NCBI RefSeq assembly: GCF_001037495.1 | Contig: NZ_KQ089822.1 | Location: forward strand, 1,736,001-1,800,000 | From: Citrobacter sp. MGH106 | Lineage (GTDB): Bacteria; Pseudomonadota; Gammaproteobacteria; Enterobacterales; Enterobacteriaceae | Direction of reading: 5' to 3' | DNA length: 64,000 nt | Notes under the pieces: generated by a model | The model's database searches: none | The model's input: the letters and a program-made list of their open reading frames with translations, nothing else | What the model was told of the DNA's origin: nothing | Part shown: positions 30,586-37,369 of the stretch, one piece after another | Position numbering within the stretch: position 1 is the stretch's first letter | How the letters are laid out: each line of letters begins with the position of its first letter | Translations under genes and position numbers: made by a program

Positions 30586-31458
30586 ATGCTGGCACTTACC
30601 TGGGTCGTTCTGCGTTTTATCCATTTCACCACTTTAATGCTGGTATTTGGCTGTGCGCTTTACGGTGCATGGCTGGCTCCTGTCTCAGTCCGTCGCTTGA
30701 TGATGCGCCGCTTTTTGCGTTTGCAACGGCATGCCGCGACATGGAGTTTTATTAGCGCAACGCTGATGTTGGCGATCCAGGGTGGATTAATGGGATCGGG
30801 CTGGCAGGATGTTATCTCTGTAGAAATATGGGGAGCGGTTCTGCAAACGCAGTTTGGTGGCGTGTGGTTATGGCAGATTATTCTCGCGCTGGTCACGCTG
30901 GTGGTAACTATCATTGTGCCGCACAGCATGTCACGGTTGTTGCTGATTATGACAATTGCCCAGTTTATCCTATTGGCTGGTGTCGGACATGCAACCCTAC
31001 ATGACGGCGTCGTGCGGGCTATACAGCAGCTTAATCATGCGTTACATCTGATATGCGCTGCAGCCTGGTTTGGCGGCCTGCTGCCAGTTATTTACTGTAT
31101 GAGGATGGCTAAGGGCCGTTGGCGACAGCAGGCTATTAGCACTATGATGCGATTTTCCCGCTACGGGCATCTTTTTGTTATCGGCGTATTGCTTACCGGC
31201 ATGGCGAATGTGTTGTTTATTGTCGGTTTGTCAGTCCCCTGGCACGCAGCGTATGGGCAATTGCTTTTGTTAAAATGTGCCCTGGTCGCGCTAATGGTGG
31301 CGATTGCACTCGTGAATCGGTATGTTCTCGTACCACGCATGCAGCAAGATAACCGCTGTATGACTCTCTACTTTATCTGGATGACGAAGCTTGAATGGGG
31401 AATAGGGGCTGTCGTGCTGGCGATTGTCAGCCTGTTTGCAACTCTTGAACCTTTCTGA
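30586..31458 (+). CDS. yebZ: CopD-family inner-membrane protein YebZ
   Basis: This 290-residue protein has about eight membrane segments and belongs to the CopD/PcoD family. It is thought to pass copper across the inner membrane with the CopC-like partner. Conserved His residues lie in hydrophobic context (RFIHFTTLML, GVGHATLHDG, LNHALHLI). It starts three bases after yobA and is 15 bases from yebY, so the three genes form one operon. Confidence 0.93.
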   Translation: MLALTWVVLRFIHFTTLMLVFGCALYGAWLAPVSVRRLMMRRFLRLQRHAATWSFISATLMLAIQGGLMGSGWQDVISVEIWGAVLQTQFGGVWLWQIILALVTLVVTIIVPHSMSRLLLIMTIAQFILLAGVGHATLHDGVVRAIQQLNHALHLICAAAWFGGLLPVIYCMRMAKGRWRQQAISTMMRFSRYGHLFVIGVLLTGMANVLFIVGLSVPWHAAYGQLLLLKCALVALMVAIALVNRYVLVPRMQQDNRCMTLYFIWMTKLEWGIGAVVLAIVSLFATLEPF

Positions 31459-31473
31459 TGGACTGGCAAACGT

Positions 31474-31812
31474 ATGAAAAAAATAGTTATCTCTTTATTA
31501 CTCCTGACAAGTTCAGGAGCTGCACTGGCTGCACCACAGGTCATTACCGTCAGCCGTTTTGAGGTTGGTAAAGATAAGTGGGCGTTTAATCGTGAAGAGG
31601 TGATGTTGACCTGTCGGCCTGGCAACGCACTGTATGTCATTAATCCCAGCACGTTAGTGCAATACCCACTGAATGATATTGCCAGAGAGCAGGTTGAAAA
31701 CGGTAAAACGACGGCAAAACCGATCGACATTATTCAGATTGATGATCCGGCGAAACCAGGCGAAAAAATGAGCCTTGCGCCGTTTATCGAACGTGCAGAA
31801 AAGCTCTGTTAG
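31474..31812 (+). CDS. yebY: Periplasmic DUF2511 protein YebY
   Basis: This 112-residue protein has a signal peptide of about 20 residues (ending ALAAP). The mature domain matches E. coli YebY (DUF2511), with one Cys in [12 protein letters not shown] and one at the C-terminus (EKLC). They probably form a disulfide or a metal site. It is the third gene of the yobA-yebZ-yebY operon and ends before a strong terminator. Confidence 0.93.
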   Translation: MKKIVISLLLLTSSGAALAAPQVITVSRFEVGKDKWAFNREEVMLTCRPGNALYVINPSTLVQYPLNDIAREQVENGKTTAKPIDIIQIDDPAKPGEKMSLAPFIERAEKLC

Positions 31813-31842
31813 TTGTCAGATATACCTCTCTGATTTCCAATA

Positions 31843-31881
31843 AAAAACCGCAAGGATCTCTCAGGAGAACTTGCGGTTTTT
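31843..31881 (+). terminator. Terminator of the yobA-yebZ-yebY operon
   Basis: AAAAACCGCAAG, a 15-base loop, and CTTGCGGTTTTT form a 12-bp stem ending in a T-run, 31 bases after the yebY stop. The A-rich left arm means it may also work in the opposite direction, on transcripts reading toward yebY such as RyeA. Confidence 0.9.
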
Positions 31882-31968
31882 GCGTTGTTGCGGGTGACAA
31901 TCGTCCTTTTTTTCAGGCCACTTTAGTCACGGACTGGAAAACCTGGCGCTGTCATCTATTCTTAAATG

Positions 31969-32071
31969 GCAGGGTAACTTAGCCTGCATTAATGCCAACT
32001 TTTAGCGCACGGCTCTCTCCCAAGAGCCATTTCCCTGGACCGAATACAGGAATCGTATTCGGTCTCTTTTT
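31969..32071 (+). ncRNA. sdsR: Small RNA SdsR (RyeB)
   Basis: The stretch contains the conserved SdsR text TTAGCCTGCATTAATGCCAA, then AGCGCACGGCTCTCTCCCAA and the terminator hairpin GACCGAATAC-AGGAATC-GTATTCGGTC followed by T residues. SdsR is an Hfq-binding, sigma-S-dependent RNA of about 100 nt that regulates outer-membrane and mismatch-repair mRNAs. A sigma-S-like -10 (TATTCT, 31957-31962) lies seven bases before the predicted 5' end. The antisense RNA RyeA (SraC) is encoded on the opposite strand in E. coli. The inserted element begins exactly at the sdsR 3' end, so the DNA from which RyeA would start has been replaced. Confidence 0.92.
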
Positions 32072-32073
32072 AT
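32056..32073. repeat. Direct repeat copy 1 (att site at the sdsR 3' end)
   Basis: TATTCGGTCTCTTTTTAT includes the 3' arm of the sdsR terminator and its T-run. An identical 18-bp copy occurs at 34158-34175. Such duplication of the 3' end of an RNA gene is typical of tyrosine-integrase elements, and a truncated integrase lies just inside. I therefore read this as one att boundary. Confidence 0.8.
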
Positions 32074-32148
32074 GAGCTTATTTTCGTTGGGTTTTCTCGG
32101 TGCTTTCACGAAACCCCACGAAAATTACTCGAAATTTCCATATCCTGT

Positions 32149-32544
32149 CTAAACCATAACATATTCTGCACCGCGTGCGTCCAGGTATTTTTTGGTCATT
32201 GTTAAATTTTTATGCCCCAGCAGTCTCTGTGCGAAATCCTCTCCACGCTCCCTTTCACACAGTCTGCTCGCCAAGCTCCTGATCTCATGGAAAGGAGGAG
32301 GGTTGGGGCCAAACTTTAACTCTGTAGAATCCCTGATATCGCTGAATCTGAACAACGATACGTCCTCTCTTCTTTGCCCGGTGACAAGTGCCAGACCACA
32401 TGCATTTGCAGCCCATTCGGAATGGGCGGTTGCGGCATCCCTTATTATCTCGGACTGCTCAAGCAAAAGACGCTCACGCTTCACTTTGGGCGTCGGCGTT
32501 CTTGTCGGCTCTGCCGGATTCCTTTCAATGTAGTTATTGACCAC
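32149..32544 (-). pseudogene. Tyrosine-type phage integrase, internally deleted
   Basis: The 131-codon frame shows the C-terminal catalytic domain of a phage tyrosine recombinase. It has the first Arg in LVTGQRREDVSLFRFSD, then HEIRSLASRL (His-x-x-Arg), the second His in RLLGHKNLTMTKKY, and the Tyr of KKYLDARG. Between SDIRD and FGPNPPPFHEIRS about 50-60 residues expected in this family are missing, including the strand carrying the catalytic Lys. The same frame continues upstream, without a start, at least as far as RKDAISQAIVVNNYIERNPA (to about 32570), and no full N-terminal domain is found. It lies about 75 bases inside the att repeat in the usual orientation for an integrase, and is non-functional. 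Confidence 0.8.
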
Positions 32545-32741
32545 GATGGCCTGAGAAATAGCGTCTTTCCTGTCGATTTTTTGGGACGAAGATTCGTTTT
32601 GCTCGGATCCACACAGATGGCATCAGGCTGAACCTTATATTCTTTACCGTGAAGTTCCGGAGCGTGATGAATGGCCAGCTTGATGTCGCATGCCTGACGC
32701 GCTAACAGGGATTGCTGATTGCCTCGGTTAATCAGTCGCAT
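32481..32741 (-). CDS. Unrecognised small phage-like ORF
   Basis: This 86-codon frame begins MRLINRGNQQSLLARQACDI behind CTTGAGGAGATGTA, a good RBS. The first 55 or so residues look like a genuine compact domain (HHAPELHGKEYKVQPDAICV). From about residue 65 the frame overlaps the integrase remnant in another frame, so the C-terminal part is probably read-through of damaged DNA. I do not recognise the family. Its place beside the integrase suggests an early-region phage gene. Confidence 0.4.
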   Translation of the reverse strand: MRLINRGNQQSLLARQACDIKLAIHHAPELHGKEYKVQPDAICVDPSKTNLRPKKSTGKTLFLRPSWSITTLKGIRQSRQERRRPK

Positions 32742-32801
32742 TACATCTCCTCAAGGGGAGGGCGACCCATTCCAGCTCAGTTAGCCCACATATTACCGAT
32801 T

Positions 32802-33215
32802 TCATATCTGCCAGGAGGATGCTGAACTGATCGTGCAGTTCGCCACCCTGTGACTTTTCGCCGTTACAAGAACTCGCTCAACTTCCCCAAACCGTTCTGC
32901 TGCATCCGGTTCGTCCGGAGTAGGCAGGGAGTTGATCGCGGCTTCTACCTTGTTATGTGCATCCACCAGGTAATAGCGCTTAACTGCTTTGTTCTTCAAT
33001 TCGGTGAACAAGGCTGAACCCAGCGTAACCTTCGCGCTTTCGATATCAGTTCGGAGTGCTTTGGCGCTGCCAACATCCTGCACAGTATCGATACGTACGC
33101 GGAAATTATCTGCCAGAGAGTCGATGTTTACTGATTTACAAAGGCGGCATGCCGGAAAAAAGCGCCCGCTCTGATGAATGGAGACGTCGCCGCAAGGACG
33201 GTTTTGCGATAGCAA
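32802..33215 (-). pseudogene. Phage-like gene fragment of unknown function
   Basis: Within this frame, from about residue 28, the text SVNIDSLADNFRVRIDTVQD and onward to KVEAAINSLPTPDEPDAAER reads like a real helical phage protein. The first 27 residues, rich in Cys and Arg, do not, and the C-terminal end (SASSWQI) also looks out of frame. I therefore treat it as a chimeric or truncated gene. No domain is recognised. It lies between the integrase remnant and the hydrolase gene. Confidence 0.4.
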
Positions 33216-33276
33216 TTGTTGAACGAAATCAGATTGCGGCGATCCAGTCAGATAATCAGTATTTCCGCGACAATCC

Positions 33277-34125
33277 CTATTGATGGCGTTGAATGAATCT
33301 TATCAGGGCCTCGTTGAACCTCTCCGGTTCTTCAAGTTGCGGCGTGTGGCCGCTTTTCTCAAAAATTTCGATCTCAATGTCTCTGAAATAGCCTTGATAC
33401 TCTTTCCACGATTCGATAGGTGGATTGATATAGTCGTGACGACCAAGGGCCAAGAAAACGGGCGCGCTGATCGCTGCTGCAACACATTTCATATCGAAGT
33501 CGGGAAATACCTTTCCCCAGAGCAAGTCAAATCCGACATCGTGCGTGATAACATCACGCCAGAGTGGAGCCGCGTCAAAAAATGGGTCTAACCAAGACCG
33601 GGGACCGGTTCGGAGGAGAAGATATTTGAATTGCTCCTGCGGGTGCTTTTTTGCATCCGATGAAAGCAGGGATATTTCTTTATCGTATATTTCCTGACGG
33701 AGCTTAGACGCTTCTGTCTTGAATCTTTGTTCCGATTTATCATTGAGATCGGCGCTCAAATTGGGTGGAGTGCTAATGAGTATTACATGTGATACCCGGC
33801 TAGGATACAGACGTGCGTATTCCAGTGCCATGAATCCGTTTCCAGAGTGCCCGATGATCGTCATTCTATCAACGCCAAGGGCAACACGAGACAATTCAAT
33901 ATCACTAACGACCTTATCTAAGGAGAAATCATCCTCTTGAACGGGTTTGCTCGCCGGAGCATAGGCTCGATGATCGATAAAGTATAGGCAAAAACGCTTT
34001 GCCAGGTCAGTCGAGAAAGTGCGGGAATAATACAGGTTGCTACCAACAATGATTGCCGCAGCCCCTGAGCCAATGACCTTATATCCAAGCTGAAATTTAT
34101 CTGACTGAATTGTTCCGACCGTCAC
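33277..34125 (-). CDS. Alpha/beta-hydrolase, cargo of the sdsR-site element
   Basis: This 282-residue alpha/beta-hydrolase has the nucleophile elbow GHSGNG, an acid in ALGRHDYINPP and a His in KSGHTPQLEEPERF, a complete Ser-Asp-His triad. The general form resembles proline iminopeptidase or haloalkane/ester hydrolases, but the substrate cannot be told. The longest frame starts at ATG 34191. Its first codons (DKKRPNK) are read through the 18-bp att repeat, so I prefer GTG 34125, which sits six bases after AGGAG. It is the only intact gene between the two att repeats. No signal peptide is visible, so it is probably cytosolic. Confidence 0.8.
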   Translation of the reverse strand: MTVGTIQSDKFQLGYKVIGSGAAAIIVGSNLYYSRTFSTDLAKRFCLYFIDHRAYAPASKPVQEDDFSLDKVVSDIELSRVALGVDRMTIIGHSGNGFMALEYARLYPSRVSHVILISTPPNLSADLNDKSEQRFKTEASKLRQEIYDKEISLLSSDAKKHPQEQFKYLLLRTGPRSWLDPFFDAAPLWRDVITHDVGFDLLWGKVFPDFDMKCVAAAISAPVFLALGRHDYINPPIESWKEYQGYFRDIEIEIFEKSGHTPQLEEPERFNEALIRFIQRHQ

Positions 34126-34157
34126 TTCCAACTCCTGGCTTGTTGTTCGTGAAGCTT

Positions 34158-34175
34158 TATTCGGTCTCTTTTTAT
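34158..34175. repeat. Direct repeat copy 2 (distal att site)
   Basis: TATTCGGTCTCTTTTTAT is identical to 32056-32073. The two copies enclose 2,084 bp. Sequence after this copy (CAGACTTTGATTTCAAACAC) is probably the chromosome that originally followed sdsR. Confidence 0.75.
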
Positions 34176-34559
34176 CAGACTTTGATTTCAAACACTTAAG
34201 GTTCTATGCCCGAAATCTGTCCGAATTCTGATCTTTGCTGTTCATTCGTTATACCACACGTTTTTTAACAATCACAATTCATTTGCGCAGAAAATTAGAT
34301 CAGCACATAGAGCTCGGATGAGGAATAAGGGGTACAGGGACAGCTGTGCTATGGCAGGTATGAAGCATAATTTTTAATACCATGCTAACCGTGAAGCTCT
34401 CTCCCGGTTTTAGCACACAGGATCTCGAAAACAGCCGAATTTCCATGTTCTTTCGAAACCGCAACATATGTATACAGAAAGAAGCTGCAGCAAGAAAAGA
34501 TCATGTAAGGTGAAGATATAGTAGAATCTTTCTTTGTCTTGTTTAAAAAATGAATGGTT
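34176..34559. other. Gene-free stretch before emrE
   Basis: I find no open frame or strong hairpin here. It is AT-rich toward emrE, and the last 40 bases (ATATAGTAGAATC and a T-rich tract) could hold the emrE promoter, but I cannot define a -35/-10 pair. Confidence 0.4.
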
Positions 34560-34892
34560 ATGAATACTTATATCTATCTTGGTGCGGCTATTCTGGCTGA
34601 AGTGACCGGGACAACGTTAATGAAGTTTACCGATGGGTTCACTCGGCTATGGCCTTCTGTTGGTACGATTGTGTGTTACTGTGCTTCATTCTGGCTGCTT
34701 TCCCAGACGCTGGCGCATATACCTACAGGAATTGCATATGCTATCTGGTCTGGTGTGGGTATTGTGCTGATCAGTCTTCTTGCCTGGGTTATACATGGGC
34801 AACGACTGGATTTGCCCGCTATTATCGGAATGGCACTAATTTGTGCAGGTGTTCTCATTATTAATTTGTTATCGCGAAGCGCAGTACATTAA
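34560..34892 (+). CDS. emrE: Small multidrug-resistance transporter EmrE
   Basis: This 110-residue protein has four membrane helices. It expels quaternary ammonium and other hydrophobic cations in exchange for protons as an antiparallel dimer. The essential membrane Glu is E14 (ILAEVTGTTL), and GIAYAIWSGVGIVLISLL is the family signature. It closely resembles E. coli EmrE, with a variant loop WVIHGQRLD. I start at MNTYIYLG, two codons inside the longest frame. In E. coli emrE lies in the DLP12 prophage; here it sits next to the sdsR-site element, which suggests horizontal acquisition. Confidence 0.93.
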   Translation: MNTYIYLGAAILAEVTGTTLMKFTDGFTRLWPSVGTIVCYCASFWLLSQTLAHIPTGIAYAIWSGVGIVLISLLAWVIHGQRLDLPAIIGMALICAGVLIINLLSRSAVH

Positions 34893-34983
34893 ATAAAATA
34901 GCCCAATGGGATAGGCTCTAAGATCACCGCATGAACCGGGTGTGGGGTAATTCCTCCTCTCACTTGATACGCTTAGCAGGTTG

Positions 34984-35083
34984 CCGAAGCCTGAACAACT
35001 TCGGTGACGTCTGCGTATTGAGAGAACTGACTATCAGGATGTATTTTCACAGTCGCAGATGCAAAATGCACCTGCGATTTTTT
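34984..35083 (+). ncRNA. Candidate structured RNA or distant emrE terminator
   Basis: Two hairpins occur in a gene-free stretch: CCGAAG (34984-34989) with CTTCGG (34999-35004), and TCGCAGATGC (35053-35062) with GCACCTGCGA (35068-35077). The second has one mismatch, a five-base loop and a run of six T residues at 35078-35083. It is a good intrinsic terminator 160 bases after emrE. It may end emrE mRNA or an independent small RNA. Confidence 0.35.
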
Positions 35084-35130
35084 ACATTCTGCCGTTTACA
35101 TTAAGGGCCCCAGACCAAGGGCCCAAAGCA

Positions 35131-35535
35131 TTATATGAGGGGTTTATTGTTCTCGATATCTTCAATATATAAAAGTGAATTATCAAAAGAATAATAACAA
35201 CGTTTATTATCATTGACATCGGTTACCCAGCGAAAAACACCAGCACTGGCAAGTGTGATGCAGTACTCCCGAAATGTTGACTTCCCGGAGATATGAATCC
35301 GTGCCGCTTCTTTTATAAGTTCGACGTTCTTAATCGTACTGATTTTTAATAAGCTTCTGTATCCTCTTATTAACAAAACGTCGTCATTATGCGTGACGAT
35401 CCTGATGTTATCTGTAGCCAGATAGTAGATATAATGCGCAATGTTGTGTCGTTTCAATTCAGAATAAAACCAGGAAAAATTTAACTCCTTTCTCACTTGC
35501 TCGAACATCTGTTGGAGAATGGCAACCTGATCCAT
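35131..35535 (-). CDS. DUF1398 protein, YbcV-like
   Basis: This 134-residue cytosolic protein resembles E. coli YbcV and YdfO, DUF1398 proteins of lambdoid prophages. Shared text includes YSELKRHNIAHYIYYLATDN and ASAGVFRWVTDVN. The function is unknown. Together with emrE it recalls the gene content of the DLP12 prophage. It is convergent with emrE and its composition is AT-rich. Confidence 0.8.
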   Translation of the reverse strand: MDQVAILQQMFEQVRKELNFSWFYSELKRHNIAHYIYYLATDNIRIVTHNDDVLLIRGYRSLLKISTIKNVELIKEAARIHISGKSTFREYCITLASAGVFRWVTDVNDNKRCYYSFDNSLLYIEDIENNKPLI

Positions 35536-35659
35536 CAGGAAAGTAACCTCTTGTTAGTTGTGAGGGCGCGTAGTGTGCATGATTAGCTTAGTCTATTCAA
35601 TCTGATCAGACCAGTTCCCGTTTGTAAGCCCATTCAACCTGCAGACTCCTGCTCGATGA

Positions 35660-35683
35660 ATGTTATCATCATGATGATGACAT
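35660..35683. repeat. 24-bp inverted repeat, possible operator
   Basis: Arms ATGTTATCATCA and TGATGATGACAT are complementary at 11 of 12 positions with no spacer. It lies 125 bases upstream of the DUF1398 start. A dimeric repressor site is one reading. A slipped TCA/TGA microrepeat is another. Confidence 0.4.
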
Positions 35684-35920
35684 TGCGTATATATCTCGGT
35701 CATTGCGAAACGGAGCTGGGGAGTAAAAAAGTAACTTCTCGAACGTATAGTGTAAGTTGATTGTAAATATGTTTTTTAATCTCTCATTAATTAATGATGT
35801 GGAGGTTTTTAAACAAAATAATAACCGTCTCGTTAATTTGTTCAGATTTCTTTTACTATACTCTAACTACGTCGATTATTCTGGGGAATAAATACGATTT
35901 TCCCTGGCTGGAGAAGATAA
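35684..35920. other. AT-rich unassigned stretch
   Basis: No gene, strong hairpin or known repeat is apparent. The low GC content contrasts with the core genes that follow and marks the right part of the accessory block. Confidence 0.4.
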
Positions 35921-36112
35921 TCCAAATACCCGGATGGTGGCGGACATTTAGAGCCAGATAATCTGGACATTGTCAGAGATTTTCTGAACAAATTCGTACA
36001 GGCTAACTGCATGAAGGCGTTGAAAGGGAAGGCTCATGTGAGTATCGCGCATGGTTTTCCTGAATGTGTAGATAATTTTCTGTGCAGGAGGTCAAATGGG
36101 GCTGCCTGGTAA
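35921..36112 (+). pseudogene. ORF fragment overlapping the pphA start
   Basis: A stop-to-stop frame of 63 codons reads YPDGGGHLEPDNLDIVRDFL and continues to FLCRRSNGAAW. Its TAA lies 14 bases inside pphA. There is no convincing start codon near its 5' end, so it is either a truncated gene or a leader peptide beginning at an internal ATG. I do not recognise it. The pphA RBS (AGGAGGT) lies within it. Confidence 0.35.
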
Positions 36113-36737
36113 TATCTACCAGAGAGTGGAAGGTACACGCTGGCGTCATGTCTGGGTCGTCGGGGATATCCACGGCTGTTTCTCCATGCTGGTGGATAAA
36201 TTGCGCCAGTGCCGTTTTGACCCGTGGCAGGATCTGTTGGTGTCTGTCGGGGATGTTATTGACCGTGGGCCAGACAGCCTCCGCTGCCTGAAATTACTGC
36301 GTAAAACCTGGGTTGTGGCGGTCAGAGGCAATCACGAGCAGATGGCACTGGATGCGCTGGCGACGGGCGAGCAGCTGCTGTGGTTGCTGAATGGGGGATC
36401 CTGGTTTACCCGTGCGCCACAACCGAGCGCGCGAATCGCACTTGAATTCTGTCAACAATTACCCTGGATTCTGGAACTTCACTGTCAGACCGGTATACAT
36501 GTTATTGCCCATGCTGATTACCCTGATGAGAATTATCAGTGGCAGAAAGATGTTGATTTACAAGGTGTTATTTGGGGTCGCGAAAGGTTGATGAGCAAAC
36601 GCGGGGGGATACGTGGGGCGGATAATTTTTGGTTTGGCCATACGCCGCTACGCCATCGGCTGGATATCGATAACCTGCACTATATTGATACCGGCGCGGT
36701 GTTTGGCGGTGAGCTTACGCTGGTGCAGTTACAATAA
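36096..36737 (+). CDS. pphA: Serine/threonine protein phosphatase 1
   Basis: This 213-residue metallophosphatase of the PPP family has motifs GDIHG (23-27), GDVIDRGP (52-59) and GNHE (78-81) and later His ligands (IAHAD, FGHTP). In E. coli PphA signals protein misfolding to the CpxR envelope-stress system. A strong RBS, AGGAGGT, precedes the ATG. It is the first core gene after the accessory block. Confidence 0.95.
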   Translation: MGLPGNIYQRVEGTRWRHVWVVGDIHGCFSMLVDKLRQCRFDPWQDLLVSVGDVIDRGPDSLRCLKLLRKTWVVAVRGNHEQMALDALATGEQLLWLLNGGSWFTRAPQPSARIALEFCQQLPWILELHCQTGIHVIAHADYPDENYQWQKDVDLQGVIWGRERLMSKRGGIRGADNFWFGHTPLRHRLDIDNLHYIDTGAVFGGELTLVQLQ

Positions 36738-36929
36738 TCAAAAATCGCTGTATTCCTGCGCCGGGCGCCAGAAACTGTCGATATAGCCATCCGCAGGTAG
36801 ACATCCTCCGTTGCGAATACGCTGATCGTCCATCGAAATAAGGCACTGCTGTTCCGTATTGTAGACATCGACCACGATATCTTCACAACCGCCATCCAGG
36901 TAGCAAACAAAAAGAACCAGCGTGAACAT
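36738..36929 (-). CDS. yebW: Small protein YebW
   Basis: This 63-residue protein matches E. coli YebW, starting MFTLVLFVCYLDGGCEDIVV. The N-terminal hydrophobic stretch could be a signal or membrane anchor. Three further Cys residues suggest a disulfide-containing exported peptide. The function is unknown. Its stop codon directly abuts the end of pphA on the opposite strand. Confidence 0.88.
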   Translation of the reverse strand: MFTLVLFVCYLDGGCEDIVVDVYNTEQQCLISMDDQRIRNGGCLPADGYIDSFWRPAQEYSDF

Positions 36930-37003
36930 TACATCCTCAAATTGTACTGCCGTACCGATAGTGTAGAAGAGGTTGAAGCGAGGGGGAAATTAAGAAAAGA
37001 AAT

Positions 37004-37029
37004 AACCCGCCTGGCGACGGGTTCTTTTT
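37004..37029 (-). terminator. Terminator of yebV
   Basis: AACCCG with CGGGTT and an eight-base loop form a hairpin just after the yebV stop. On the minus strand it is followed by TATTTCTTTTCTT; a T-run on the plus side (37025-37029) allows bidirectional use. Confidence 0.7.
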
Positions 37030-37032
37030 GAA

Positions 37033-37269
37033 TCAGGCAAAACGCATGATCCAGGCATCTGACTTACGATCGTAGTGCTGACGGAATAGAACAGAATGTT
37101 CCCCATTAAGGAGTGCCGGGATGCTGGTATCGGCGTCCCAGGCATCCAGTTGCATGCATAAATCCGGATCGGATTTGCACGGAATGGTTAACGTTCGGTC
37201 TCCCGGCGATTCGCCATGTAACTCGGCGTCGTCGATTTCAAAAGCGCCAATGCGCACACTGGTTTTCAT
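37033..37269 (-). CDS. yebV: Small protein YebV
   Basis: This 78-residue cytosolic protein matches E. coli YebV (MKTSVRIGAFEIDDAELHGE). No enzyme motif is visible and the function is unknown. I start at ATG 37269, behind GGAGAGCACGATG. A second ATG one codon upstream is equally possible. Confidence 0.9.
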   Translation of the reverse strand: MKTSVRIGAFEIDDAELHGESPGDRTLTIPCKSDPDLCMQLDAWDADTSIPALLNGEHSVLFRQHYDRKSDAWIMRFA

Positions 37270-37369
37270 CATCGTGCTCTCCGTTGATTTGCTGGTTGTG
37301 GTACGACCAGTTAGGTCGTCCATTTTTCAGCGTAGTCAACGTCAGCAAAAGCGCCAGTAAAAACGTGCG

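Noticed and set aside
33056-33283. 75-codon plus-strand frame ending RRRRKDGFAIAIVERNQIAA and onward.
   Set aside because: It lies opposite a phage-like fragment, has no recognisable family and no good RBS; it could be a shadow of damaged phage DNA.
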